A DNA stretch of 64,000 bases, from NCBI RefSeq assembly GCF_036588685.1, contig NC_086374.1:23986886-24050885 (forward strand), in the 5' to 3' direction. The notes beneath the pieces were generated by a model that saw only the letters and a program-made list of their open reading frames with translations, searched no databases and was not told where the DNA came from. This DNA is from Mytilus trossulus. Lineage: Eukaryota > Mollusca > Bivalvia > Mytilida > Mytilidae. Below, piece after piece: positions 34,026 to 47,200 of this stretch. The position numbers were made by a program, and so were the translations under genes. Every line of letters starts with the position of its first letter. Position 1 is the first letter of the stretch.

Positions 34026-34917
34026 TATATGTAACATATGCATGAATAGACTTAAAGGAAGCCAGTGTAATGTGAATTTCCTGTTTGGCAACATTTGTCT
34101 TGTGTTAGAACAAAACAACTTCCATAGGCTAGAATTGGATTTGTAACAATTACAAATGTTGAATCATGTGTCAATTCTAAATTCGTTTCAAACAACTTAT
34201 AAGTTTGTCTGATTTATGATGCAGTTTTACTATAGCATTATTTATTATAACATTAAAGGCTATTTTTACCATAGATTTTACAAAGATTCGAAAATAAACT
34301 TTTTACAAAGTTTTCTGAAAAGAAAATGTATATAAATATGTGTTTAACTTTTGATGCTTTTAATTAATATTATAAAGTTTTAAATGATTTATTTATGACC
34401 ATCTTCCATACCTTAATTATTATCCATAATATAGCCACTACCATCACGTTTTCAGTACATGGTCTTCACACCAGGTTGCCTAACGTACTCCATAATCTGT
34501 AGAAAGTGCATAAACCAACACATTTGTATTTCACATCTACGGCATATGTTTCATACATTCACGATTTTCTGTATTCGACGCCGCTTAATTTGTATTAAAC
34601 AAGAATGTGTCTCAAGTACACGGATGCCTCATCCTCACTATCATTTTCTATGTTCAGTGAACCGTAAAAAATGGGGATAACATCTCTAACTTGGCATAAA
34701 AATTAGAAAGATCATATCATAGGGAACATGTTTACTAAGTTTCAAATTGATTGGACTTCATTGAACTTCATCAAAAACTACCTCGACCCAGCCGGACGAA
34801 CCGACGGACGAACGAAGGCACAGACCAGAAAACATAATGCCCATAAATTGGCAAAAAAATCATCCTTCTCTTACTCGGATTCATCAAGGATTCACATATT
34901 GAGTTCAGGCATTATCC
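34026..34917. other. Intergenic, no gene seen
   Basis: Frames at 34459-34680 and 34728-34943 show no domain. The segment 34690-34850 (catagggaacatgtttactaag ... gacggacgaacg) resembles a decayed end of a dispersed repeat but has no second copy here. Confidence 0.35.
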
Positions 34918-35146
34918 AGCGCCAATATCATCGTATATATTAGAGCCAACATCATCGTATAGATTAGCGCCAACATCATCGTATAGATTAGAGCCAACAT
35001 CATCGCATAGATTAAGCGCTAACATCATCGTATATATTAGAGCCAACATCGTCGTATAGATTAAGCACCAACATCATCGTACTATAGATTAGCGCCAACA
35101 TCATCGTATTATAGATCAGCGCCTACATCATCGTATAGATTATCTC
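34918..35146 (+). repeat. ~24-bp minisatellite, about ten units
   Basis: Unit near gccaacatcatcgtatagattagc, with 1- to 4-bp length differences between units. No relation to the 25-bp array at 29832-30745. Confidence 0.9.
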
Positions 35147-35149
35147 GTT

Positions 35150-36705
35150 GATAACCTTCTACAGTCGGAAACCCGGTTGAAATAGAACAAAAGAATCGAA
35201 GCTCTGTGTTAGAGAAGGCGATAAATGTGTACTGTAATGTTTACTATAGTGACACTAAATTTAAAAGTTAGTAAAAACAAACAAAATTACAATTTTCTTC
35301 TCAATAACGAAGTGTTTTATTTCAAAAACACCATTTGCATAAGTTTTCAATTTATCTAGTGCATAGTTAAGCAGAACAATTAGATATCAGGTCGACAACA
35401 TGGGTATCTTTCAACATGGATGTAGAAAATGCATATCCTCCGATTTCTTTTAAAAAATTACCACGGACGGAAAACATATCAATCTAATAGTTCAGTCATT
35501 TTCGTATCTGCCCTTCTATTATGTGACTCAAGAAAAAAATAAAAAAATGGGTAACATTAGTATCGAAAAGAGAAAATCGAGTGCACCTTTTTATGTAAGG
35601 GCGTGTTTGAGTTTAATATTTTGTCTTGATATCGTACAAAGCAAGAATATTTCATACATCGTCTCGCTTCAGATTCTATCATTTGTATATATCAAAGCTA
35701 CAGGTTGACTTCATTACTTAAAAACAGTACGAAAAGATGAAATATATGGGTCAAGTGAAATACCTATCTAATGAATCACAAAAACAGAGCAGGTGTGTTC
35801 GAATAGCTATTTTTTTAATAACAGTACTTGACGACAGTCTTTCAAGTTGGATGATGAAAATGCATATCTCCGAAAAATTATATTTTTTTTGTGTGTGATA
35901 ACTAGGGTTTATAGTATTTAACTAAAAAAATCTAGTCTGCCTTTCCACGAAATATTTAATTAGAAATTTTTTAAATGTTTATGAATTTTCGAAAATTCAC
36001 CTGACAACTGATCAGACAAAAGTTTTAAGTTGAATCAATGCAGACAAGATCATTAACTGATGCTCATTAGCGAGTTTTTACATTTGTCTTTTGAAATGCA
36101 ACTGACATATAAGGATCGTACTGGTGCAAAATTCATAGGTTTCCAAGAGCAAAATTAGTAGCGCATCATCCCTACATGGCTTGCATTTCTACGATTGTGA
36201 AAATGAACTGGCGTAATGGGAGATAATTTTGACGAAGTAGGATCCTGACTGTCTATATCAGTATATGGGCAAACATTTAGTATCTGCTCAATTGTAAAAA
36301 TAAGAGTAGTCAGATATCTGCCTATTCCTTTTTTTTTGCGAAAATAGTTATTAACATCTTGTTACATAATTTTGTATAACATAATCTCCCAATGACACGC
36401 ATCCTCATGAAATTAATAACATAGGTACTTGGGTCATATTCTCATAGTCATGGATACCAGTAATGTAGTTGGTATAGTAGATATTATTTTTTCCAATCGA
36501 TTAAACATTCGATCTATGTAATAACTATACTAATCTTAGTTATATAATAAGTTGTATGATGATAGCTTATTAACATATACAATTATATACGAAATACATA
36601 ATACATGTGTGCTGCACGTGTATCTGTTCGTTCATATGAAAGCAAAGTTGGTCTCTGGTGGATATAGTTGTCGGCAATCTTACCACATCTCCTTATAGTA
36701 TAAAG
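35150..36705. other. Upstream region of the second ASB-like gene
   Basis: No coding exon seen. The final 60 bases before the start codon include ccttatagtataaag, but no convincing TATA box with a mapped start can be claimed. Confidence 0.4.
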
Positions 36706-38543
36706 ATGATATTCTGGGATGGATCCGAGGTAAGAACTATATATGAATCTTAGACATCTCTATATTGATAATACTTTTTTTACTTGCGTTGGTTCTATTT
36801 CGACTTGCCCTTCCAAAAGTTTAACATTACATTCTTTACAAAGCAGTTATTTTTGATTTTTTTAAAGTTTAAAAACTCGGTCCTAATTTAAAAAATTTAA
36901 CAATATAATATTTCAATACGTATTAGGGTCATGGTTTACTTTTTTCTGATGAACAAAAATGTAATTGTAGCAAAAAATGACGAGGGAATTTAATTTTGCA
37001 AACCTGTGGCTTGTCAGTTTTTTTTAATGCGAATTGTACCAACTACAAATGTATATGAATAATACATTGAAAATGATACACTTTTATATTTCACATTGTT
37101 ATATAGAATGAATTTGAAGAGGAGAGAGAAAGACTGCACGATGCATCAACAGAACATCAGTTGTTACTTTTAAACGCCATATCTCTGAAATCACCTATAA
37201 CAGAAATAACAAGTTTAATTGAAGCAGGTGCGTGTGTTAACAAGGCTGCCACGAACGGTATTCGACCTTTACACCATGCCGTTGACAAAAACTATGTGGA
37301 ATGTGTTAGTTTATTATTATTGAAAGGAGCAGAGATTAATGTTACCGACGAAAATGGATTAACACCCTTACTGTTATCTGCTTGCCGTGGGTATTTCAAA
37401 GCAATGCAAGTACTGATAGATAATGATGCGATAATAAATTACTGCGATTCAGATAGGAAAGATGTCCCAAATTATATTCGAGAAATGGGTTATTTAACGT
37501 ATGACCCTCTTAATATGACCATCGAAAACAACCATGTACAATGTGTTAAGCTTTTATTAGAAAATGGAGCGCTTTCAAATAAAAAATACTACATGGGATA
37601 TGAAATTAATTTGGTTCCAATCAACCATGTTACATGTTTAGAGTTGTTATTAAAGCACGGAGCGAATCCAAATTTGTGCAGTCGTTATGGGATGACGCCT
37701 CTTGTGAAAGCATGCAAAGAAAACATGGTAAATGCAGTTTGTCTTCTTCTGGGATTTGGCGCTGATGTGAATTTACAATGTAGATCCTGTTACAAGTGGA
37801 ACACTCCACTAAATACTGCGATAGAATACAATGCTACTAATGTAGTGAACATATTATTGCAAAGTGGTGCACACGTGTCCAAAGAAACTGGTTGTAAATA
37901 CAGCCCTCTTCACGAGGCAGTCCTTTTAGACAGTCCTGACATCTGTCGGCTGGTATTGTCTTTTGGTGCGCGAGTAAACGATATGTCAGATGATCATTTT
38001 TCTCCTTTGATGCTAGCCGTGAAAACTTCAAAATTGTTGAATCGTGTGGAGATTATAACAATTCTTCTTCAGAATGGATCAGATCCTAATTTATATCATT
38101 CCTCTTCATCTGTCTCTGTCATTGGGCTGTACTTGAAAAACAACAAGACTTCTTTAGATAAAGCAGTTATATGTTTGCTATTACAGTATGGAGCAAACCT
38201 CAATTTCACAACGCGTTTGCCATGTGGTAAATCTGATCCTTTCGGTATACTTCTGCATTTGTCGGATTGTTGCCAGCAAGAAATATTACATTTACTTCTT
38301 ACTACCACACGAAATATTGACAGAGAAGCAATTAAAAAGTGTGCTAATTTAAATCAGCATCAACGAGAATATCTTATGTGTCTTACTGCTACTCCGCGAC
38401 AACTAGTATGTCTGACACGAGGCTTTATATCGTACAACTTTGGGAGAGATCTTGTAGATAAAGTGAATGACTTACCATTACCCAAAACCATAAAAAGATA
38501 TCTTATGTTTAAGGAAACAGAACAAACGGGAGTAGATACATGA
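36706..38543 (+). CDS. Ankyrin repeat and SOCS box protein (ASB-like), paralogue 2
   Basis: Two coding exons: 36706-36729 (MIFWDGSE) with donor gag/gtaaga and 37107-38543 with acceptor tatag/aatgaa, phase 0, giving 486 residues. Ankyrin repeats run from about residue 50 to 330 (RPLHHAV, TPLLLSACRGY, GANPNL, SPLHEAV, SPLMLAV). The C-terminus RQLVCLTRGFI ... VNDLPLPKTIKRYLMF is a SOCS box with an LPLP Cul5 motif. It aligns along its whole length with paralogue 1 at 21908-25241, including NYCD.D ... MGYLT..PLN..IENN, so the two are a local duplication 11 kb apart with the same phase-0 intron after a tiny first exon. Expected role: substrate receptor of an Elongin-Cullin-5 ligase. The BC box has Thr where Cys is usual. 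Confidence 0.9.
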
Positions 38544-38783
38544 CTTTTCCCTTATACTTTGACATTAACAGTGCACATTCATTTTTGAATTGTGATATTT
38601 TTTGTTTTGATTTCAAAGACAGTGTGTGTATTGGGGGTCTATTTGATAGAAAACTATCAGATATCACACTTCTTTGGGTACTAAACAATCCTAGTAATTC
38701 TACCAACACTGAACATGATATACATTTTTGTTTGTAGCAGACTAAACACACTTTTCAAAAATATTTCTATAATACATACGATA

Positions 38784-38789
38784 AATAAA
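38784..38789 (+). other. Candidate polyadenylation signal AATAAA
   Basis: It lies 241 bases after the stop codon of ASB-like paralogue 2. In DNA this AT-rich the hexamer is expected by chance, so this is only a candidate. Confidence 0.35.
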
Positions 38790-38799
38790 ATTATTTCGA

Positions 38800-39680
38800 T
38801 ATCTTCAAAAAATGCACTTGATCCCAACTCCATCACACAAAAAAACACCTACTAGTATATAAATATAAGAAACAATACAAACAAAAATACGAAAAAATGA
38901 CACAATACATTAAACAAATTAGAAACATAAAAACACTGATTGTTCATGACAGGTTTGGTGGTACAAGCAAAAGATCAACGAACCTTCGGATAGATGATGT
39001 AAAATGAACCAAATATACGCTTATGAACAAAAAGTTGACAATATCCAAGGGAGTAGATCAGATTAACAAATTAGTATTGCACAATAGTTATCACCAAATA
39101 TCTTGCTAGTGTCCGTCTAGAATAATCAAGTGTTGCCACAGATATATGTATCATCTGTTATGTTTACATGCAATTTTAATGTAGCTTTTTAAATTTAGTT
39201 GTTGAAATTGAAATAAAAATATTTATCATTTATTGTGCAATTAGTTAATGATACATGACGGATGTTGCAGCGCCAGACAAAGGGGCAACAGTCTTAATAG
39301 CTGTGTGTAAATATTTATTATGCCACGTGGTAAGATTTTATCATTTTTGGTCCACTACATCTTTAATAAAAGTATGAACAATTTTTCATTGTAGAACTGT
39401 ATTTATTTTTCATAATAAAAGCCCAAATATGGGTTAAAATTGATGAAAAATAAGATAATCCTTTAAAATGGATACTTTCAAATGGCCGTAGCATTTAAAA
39501 AGTGCTCACTCATATGATTTTTTCTTCATTAATTATTTATTTACAGTCCCCCTATTATATATAAACTCGAAATTCAAATAATAACAAAAAAAAGTAAAAT
39601 AACAAAATACCGCACCCCTAGGAAAATCCAAAACTTGTGCAGTCGATGAACCATCTTACATGGGACTGTGCGTTTAGTCG
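38800..39680. other. Intergenic, no gene seen
   Basis: AT-rich with no recognisable exon or repeat array. Confidence 0.4.
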
Positions 39681-39684
39681 TTAG

Positions 39685-40152
39685 TTGTCCCTCTTTTTAA
39701 AAAAAAACATACCTTATCACAAACACCCAAAGGGTGACTGGGGAATAGAAATATGGTCACTTGGTCTTCTCCCGACCGGCAGTAAAACGCTTGCGGAAGT
39801 GGGGTGTCCGTTTGGCTGTGCGGGATGTATTAAGTTCGCAGTCACGTCCGGTCAGAATGGGGACGTTAAATCCGATGTCTCGTGCAAAAAGAGTGCCACG
39901 ATCTTTGCACGTTAAAAACCCTTGCAACAACTCTTTGAGGGCCCGTAGGTGACCTGTTGTAAGGCAACATTTCTGTCCCTATCCAATATACCCTCATTTG
40001 CCAGTGGCAGTCGAAATTCCCCCAACTATCATCCCTTATGGTCTCTATTATGACAAGACCTACATATTGTATTTATTGTGAACTTGTTCTCGTCCTGAAT
40101 ATGCATGACATATTTACCACTGGACGTTAAGCAACCAACAATCAATCAATCA
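39685..40152 (+). repeat. Dispersed repeat with CAAT-rich tail (SINE- or LINE-end-like)
   Basis: This 460-bp block is clearly richer in G+C than its flanks and ends ggacgttaagcaaccaacaa then tcaatcaatcaac, a simple tail usual for retroposed elements. The text tcccgaccggcagtaaaacg and gggccctgtaggtgacctg-like strings recall bivalve retroposon consensus ends. The frames at 39685-39952 belong to it and are not genes. Confidence 0.55.
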
Positions 40153-41515
40153 ACAAATTAGAAAACAAATTTTGCCGCCGCTAACGCAACCGACACAGCA
40201 CGCCTCTTCGTAGAGGCGAGACAAAAAATAACTATACTAACATTTGTTCGCCCTCTTATAAAAATTCGGGTTGGTCTATACAACATGACTTGATATAATC
40301 CCTCAAGTATAAAAAATAAAACAAAAACTTCAAGGCAAATTCAAAAAGGAGAGGTCCAATTAAAGCTGAAACCAAACGCTATCAATCAACGGAACAAAGT
40401 TAAAAACATCTGCTTTATAAGTTTATCAAATATGTCTGAAGAACAATTAAGAGTTTCGAAAGATGTCTCAAACCTTCATTTTGACATGTTGACAGTAGGC
40501 AATGGACAACGACTGCTACTTCATATACCATAAAACGTATAGTTTTTATACTACATTGAAAAAATATCGTATCTTTAATAAAATAAAAAGAATTTAATTT
40601 ATTTACATAGAAAAACGTAGCAGCACAGTTTTATCAAGGACGTAAACTTTTGTTTTTACTTCGAAATTGAGCATATTTAGGCTTGATTTTCGTTTATATT
40701 TATATGATAGGTTAACAGTTCAAATATATCCATAAAGACATTTTACCGTGTTGCTCATTTATAACAGGTCCATTTGACTATTTTAACATTAAAGTTTTGT
40801 TATTGCACAAATAAAACATCTTTTACCTAATGGAGTGTTTGCAAATTTACAATTTCAAATAAGAAAATATCGCGACTCCACACGAGAAGCGGTTTCTCGA
40901 TTCGCACTTTCCATATACTGATTATTGGACTTTCCCCCCGTTTATCTTAGCTTCGCAACTTTCGGGAATTCTTGGTACTGCACCCATCCCATTTGAGCAG
41001 TTTATTTTTCTTCCTATTTTGGGGGGTTATTTTTATATCTATTGTTTGTTTTTATGGAAACTATTTTCACGCAAAATTTGATCAAATGCACCCGACCCTC
41101 CAGTGACCTTTGGGAATATCACGTGCTATAATTTGTCAAACCCACCTTTCTTGTGTTTCAAATGCATTGACCTTGTTGTACAAACAGTTTTCCAGGTATA
41201 ATAGATATGTTTATAAGATAAATCCGGGACAAAATTAATGTACATCATTGTTATCACGTAAAAGGCTATAATTAGTGATTTATTTACAAACTTCCCTTTA
41301 TACATACCTTTGTAGATGTTATGGTTGTTTGGTTATTTAACTTAAGATTGATAACCTTATTTGACATATCGTTTTAATATAGGACGCAGGTTTTAAAATC
41401 AATTTTCTAAGTATTGTGTTAAAATTCTGTCTTCATATGGAAACCATGAAATGATGAATATGACGACACACAAAGGTTGGTATTATACTTATTAATAATA
41501 ATAGCTAGGTTTTTA
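40153..41515. other. Intergenic, no gene seen
   Basis: No supported feature was found. Confidence 0.4.
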
Positions 41516-41522
41516 CTAATTT

Positions 41523-41695
41523 CTGTTTATAACAATTATTCTTCTGTTTTGTAGAACGTACTACATGTATTAATTTAATAAGCGTATTTATGTTACGTAT
41601 TGAGTAATAACTGTTTATAACAATTATTCTACTGTTATGTATAACGTACTACATGTATTAATTTAATAGCATATTTATGCTGCGTATGTTTCTGC
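41523..41695. repeat. 88-bp tandem duplication
   Basis: ctgtttataacaattattct...acgtactacatgtattaatt occurs at 41523 and again at 41611 with a few differences. Confidence 0.8.
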
Positions 41696-41774
41696 ACAAT
41701 TCGCAAGGGAAACTACAAGTCATAGTTTTGTTAGAAGGAATCAACATATACTATATTACCATCTTACGTATATA

Positions 41775-41915
41775 GATATAAGAAGATGTGGTATGAATGC
41801 CAATGAGACATCTCTCCATCCAAGTTACAATTTGTAAAATTAAACCATTATATGTTGCCATACGGTCTTCAACACGGAGCATTGGCTTACACCGAACAGC
41901 AAGCTATTAATGTAT
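41775..41915 (+). repeat. Mussel dispersed repeat family 3, short copy
   Basis: It contains agatgtggtatgaatgccaatgagac, caagttacaatttgtaaaa, cggtcttcaacacggagc and ggcttacaccgaacagc. Confidence 0.75.
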
Positions 41916-42029
41916 ACATATATAATATATAAAAAGTCTAAATTATATGTATTGATAAATTAAAAAGTAAAATAATTAAACAATGTATATGTTATTTTAC
42001 TATCTATTTTATGAATATATATATATATA

Positions 42030-42190
42030 TATAACTCGTCTAAACATCAACCCAACAATGTAAGATCTGTAAATTTGCTTTCGCAAATTTTTGGTTCTTC
42101 CCTCGCCGGGATTCGAACCCATGCTACTGTGATATCGTGACACCAAATCGCCTGCACTGCAGCCGTCCCGCTAGACCACACGACCACCTG
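42030..42190 (-). mobile_element. tRNA-derived SINE, minus-strand copy
   Basis: On the minus strand the head carries an A box tggtctagcgg and a B box ggttcgaatcc spaced as in a tRNA, followed by gaagaaccaaaaatttgcg and the tail aacattgttgggttgatgtt. These pol III promoter boxes mark a tRNA-derived SINE. It is not a functional tRNA: the acceptor stem and the rest of the cloverleaf are not closed. Confidence 0.75.
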
Positions 42191-42340
42191 GGCTCTACAA
42201 TAATAGAGCTTTCGCTGGCCATGTGTTACCTTTCCTCGTCAGTTTTAATCTAGCGACGTACTACAGTACATGATATATAAGGCATGAAGATGTTTATATC
42301 ATGTACGCCGCTAGATTAAAACTGACGAGAAAAGGTACAG

Positions 42341-42462
42341 GCGATTTTGGTGTCACGATATCACAGTAGCATGGGTTCGAATCCCGGCGAGGGAAGAACC
42401 AAAAATTTGCGAAAGCAAATTTACAGATCTTACATTGTTGGGTTGATGTTAAGACGAGTTGT
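42341..42462 (+). mobile_element. tRNA-derived SINE, plus-strand copy lacking the A box
   Basis: It matches the minus-strand copy at 42030-42190 from caggcgattttggtgtcac through the B box to the tail, but the first ~50 bases with the A box are missing. Together with an outer match of cctcgtcagttttaatctag (42232-42255) to its reverse complement (42309-42333), the pair forms one large inverted repeat. Confidence 0.8.
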
Positions 42463-42474
42463 ATATACATTATG

Positions 42475-44200
42475 TACACAGCCATGTATCACCATCATTA
42501 ATGGCGATCCGATGGATATATCTGTTGTAGAGTTGTCACTGACTCAGACGTACTTATATATATATATATATATATATATGCACATGCATTTTTTACGCCT
42601 ATATATATTAAGCATGTCAGTTATACCATTCAATCTTGTATCATCGCCTGAGGTCAGCTTCATTTTAGACATACTGCTATTCTTCTATGAGATTATAGCT
42701 TGTGGCAGGGAAAGTAGTCTGGAATGTATACATGAGAACCGTCTTGACAAGACATATATAGTTTCCCATTAAATTGCAGATTTGTTTTAACTTTGCTGCA
42801 ACTCATATAAAGTCTCCTTCTGTAATAAAAAAGTGAAATATTTATGATAAGTCTACTATGATATACTCACTGGAACAGTAACGAGATGATAAAAGTTGTC
42901 CCTTTTTTCTTTGACAACACCTATGTACGTTTCGGCAATATAGTTTAAATAGTTAACAGTGATGAATCAGTCAAGAATTTCAATAACGGCCGGGAAACAG
43001 ACTTCCAGTATACTTGCTTTCTGTAGGCCAAAAAGCCTAAAAGACTTGCTGATGAGAGCTGATTTATCCTATTAATCAGGCTTTTTGTCTGTGAGCTCTT
43101 GCAGGGGATACGGAAACAAACGTTTTCTGACTTGCTTGCAAATACTGAATACCCTGACTTTAAACAGTCACTTCTGACACTAGTACGGACTAGACCATAT
43201 TTTGCAATGTTAAACGCAAGACTTCAAATGATACATGTATCGGCTTCAGTGTAAATGTGGTTATAGTTTGTTGACGAGTCAGAACAGTCATTTCACAAAC
43301 GTATGAATAGCCATCATAGCGTCTTCGAATGCAAGCAAGATTTTCTCCTTAGTCGACATTTGATATTTACACAAAGGCGGATTGCAATCGACTGACCATC
43401 ACAACTGTTTGGTGTAGGTAGGATAGAATCGCCCAGGAAAGATTTTGGATAGGAAATATGAATTTTTTAGCACCAAATGCAATCAATAGAGAAGTGTAGA
43501 TCTAATTTGCGGAGTGTTTTTCATTTGGATTATATTACATACTATTAAAGCTATTACTACACAGTATCTGCTGCTATTGCATTACCTTTGTCTTATCTAA
43601 AATTCTAGATTTATAAAAAGTTTAAATCCCAGTGTGCTATGCATTTGAGATGTATAAGTACACAGCAACATTCAATTACAATTTACTTCATCTTTCTTTT
43701 CTTTTTTTTTCTAATTTTTATCAAACTGCTATCTATTTGGGATGTGTAAAATATGCAGCCTTTGTTGTATTAGCTTTACCGTCGTCTTATTTAGAATAGT
43801 ATACCAGTTCAAATCGGACAATGTTGTTCATTTGTTGACTTTCGTCACCTTTAGAATTTTAGAATTGTACCAATTCATATCGCACATTACTATTTTGTTA
43901 AAAGCATATATATGCCGTCAGTTGTAATTACCTAGTAACCTATGTCATTTTTGATTTATTATAATTGTACCAGTGTTGTTGTGTTCGGTTTTAATTGTAT
44001 AAATTTAAAGATTGTTATAGTCAAATCAGAATAGATTGATTTGATTCATTCAACATCAGAAGGATCTGATATCTGTTATCCGATCATTTTTAGATAATTA
44101 CTTTTAGACCAAAGTGTCGATTCTCTCAGCATAATAGTATTATTTTTTTCCGTAATCAAAATTATCATATTTTTATATGCTAACAATACCTTTTATTTCA
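42475..44200. other. Upstream region of the ZP gene, no coding exon seen
   Basis: The ZP start codon is preceded by a splice acceptor (tttatttcag/ctaaATG at 44201), so a non-coding first exon should lie in or before this stretch. I could not locate it. Confidence 0.4.
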
Positions 44201-44205
44201 GCTAA

Positions 44206-47200
44206 ATGGCAATCGTACTCCTGGTATTACTAATAAGTTATGCAGTACCGAATGTGAGTTCATATATATGTAGACATTCTCTGGCGCCAAACTTACTCTG
44301 CGTGTTGTCATAGAATCATTGTCTTTTTGTTTTCCTTTTACTACACAGTCACTTGCCCTTCCTAAATTTCAAGGCAAGGACTCATACAAAACCAGCTAAT
44401 CTGCGGGAATAACAGTATTTTCCATAGATTCCAAAACAAAGAAATGTTCAATAAATATATAATTAGAAAATAAAAAATATAAGAATGAGACAAACACACA
44501 AAGTAAATCATTACAATTGGTTATAGACCCTTGTGAACGGTTCTACTATTAGCACAAAACACCTGAATGAGAGCAAATAGGTTATATAGACAAGTATTAT
44601 AACCATCCATATTTGAATGAATATGTCTACTGAAAATTCATAGCATTATAGTAAGACATATAATAGTAATTGCATCAGTGAATGAAATAAAAATTGTTTC
44701 AGAATTTTTTTTTATAGTTTTCTATTCTAGACTGAGATATAAATTCTACGCTTTATGATTTGAGTATAAAGTGCGTTAAATTGCTGTAGCTTACGAAATT
44801 TAACAATTACGAGACCTACCAAAACAAAGAGATCCAAGAAATATTCCGAGATCAATCTTGCACATGCACTGTCAGAACTGCATTGAGATCATACTCCGGC
44901 AAAAGTTGTAATATATCAAAGGTCATAACATATCAAAGGTCATTACATATCAAAGGTCATAACATCATACCAAAGGTCAAAATCAATTAAAAGGAGACAG
45001 ACAATAACAAGGGGGCTAAAACAATAATTTTAATTAAAGCAAACAGTTCCAACGGCTAAAAAGAATAGGGGCTGAATTTTGGGGGATTTTGCTGTCATTT
45101 GTAACACATATATTCCATGAAAAGGAGAAACAAATCATTATGGCGTCCGTTAAACTTTAGATGATATAACTTTATCGCTACCATTTTAAACCATTGCTTC
45201 AATAATCTCATTGAAGTCAGTAACCTGCTATAAAAAAATTCTGATAGGAATCGCAAGTCATGAATTATCGAATTACCCGATATATACTCTATATGCAGAT
45301 ACAGCTTGAATGTTTTTATAAATTGAAAGTTGAATTTCTTGAAATTTCATATTTGATGTGAACTTCTTTTGTAATTTGATTGTCAACTATGAAACGAAAC
45401 CGCCATAAGGACAGAAAAGAGGAGCAGTTGTTTCCCATAGGAATGCGGCAGATTATATGTTGAAAACGTTACAAATAGTTTATTTAATATCATTTATGTG
45501 TTCAACATATCTCTCTAATATGTTTTCTTTTTTGCTTGCAGATTTTATGCAATAGTATACCTGATATGGTACTAAACGGTAAGATATTTTTTTAACTACG
45601 TATTTGAGATTAACACGATGCTATTTTTGAATAGACAACATCCGATTTTGACTAAATCTAAAAGTTTCACTTTAATTGACGAAGATTAACACTGTCCAGT
45701 ACTACTCAATTTCTCAAAGGGATAACAAGTTATAAATCATTTACATCAGTTCAATTTATACGAACGATATATATCAGAACGATAGAAAAATAAGTTTTAT
45801 AAAAACATTACATGAACGTGAATTTCAAAACGCCTTGGTATTTCTATCAGTGGCGGGAGAAGTACGGTATTAAATAGTTTAATAACACATATTATAACCA
45901 CAACAAACATACAGGAACTACAATGATTACTAGTATTAAATTCGATCATTAATGAGAAAAAACTATCATACCCATGAAATATACTAGTAACGTAAATCTG
46001 CCAAGACCTAGTCCACACGTACAATTTGTATTGTTAGACTTGAGTAAGCATATAGAAAACTAACATTATCTTCACAATGAGACACACAGTTCGGCCACAC
46101 TTGAAAGTATTTTGGTTTTCCCAAACCCTACCAAATGTAAAGACTGCGTATGTAGGTATTGGTAGGCTATTTTTTTTTTTTATTTTGAAAAAGAGAAATG
46201 GAAGTGTCGGATGTTTTTTTTTGTCGTGCAAATTTGATTAAAACAAAACTTTTTCTAATCGAGGCAATAACAGATTTTGAGTAGGCAGCTATAGGTAGAA
46301 AGGGTTAGAACAAACACAAATAATATTTATTATGGCCTTGTATATCTTTCCCCCTCTAGTCTATACTACATGCGCACCAGATGTAAACGGAACAGCACAC
46401 ATATCAGTGGTGTCAGATAAAGCTGTCGACGTTTTGATAGACTGTAGAAATCATGAGGTGTACAATGTGAATCAAACTGGACCACCAGAATATTACAATA
46501 CAACAGTGCAGTACCCTGAAAACGTTACTGAACCAGGTTGTGTATTTACAGTGAGTATGTACATGCACCCATAAAATATGTTTTTGTAGACTGTTGGTCG
46601 TCTTTTGATCAGCTTATGGTTTTGTCATAGCATTGTCAATCAGTTTTTGTAGACTGTTGGTCGTCTTTTGATCAGCTTATAGTTTTGTCATAGCATTGTC
46701 AATCAGATGGTTTTGTCATAGCATTGTCAATCAGTTTTTGTAGACTGTTGGTCGTCTTCTGATCATCTTATGGTTTTGTCATAGCATTGTCAATCAGTTT
46801 TTGTAGACTGTTGGTCGTCTTTTGATCGTCTTATGGTTTTGTCATAGCATTGCCAATCAGTTTTTTTAGACTGTTGGTCGTCTTTTGATCGTCTTATGGT
46901 TTTGTCATAGCATTGTCAATCAGTTTTTGTAGACTGTTGGTCGTCTTTTGATCAGCTTATAGTTTTGTCATAGCATTGTCAATCAGATGGTTTTGTCATA
47001 GCATTGTCAATCAGTTTTTGTAGACTGTTGGTCGTCTTCTGATCATCTTATGGTTTTGTCATAGCATTGTCAATCAGTTTGTGTAGACTGTTGGTCGTCT
47101 TTTGATCGTCTTATGGTTTTGTCATAGCATTGCCAATCAGTTTTTTAGACTGTTGGTCGTCTTTTGATCGTCTTATGGTTTTGTCATAGCATTGCCAATC

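Noticed and set aside
39685..39952. Two overlapping frames with several Cys and Arg residues
   Set aside because: They lie in a retroposon-like repeat with a CAAT tail; the frames overlap each other and lack a domain.
42101..42190. Possible tRNA gene (A and B boxes on minus strand)
   Set aside because: The box pair is followed by a SINE body and tail, the acceptor stem does not close, and a second copy lies inverted next to it.
42347..42772. 141-codon plus-strand frame
   Set aside because: Its first third is SINE sequence and the rest crosses an AT microsatellite.
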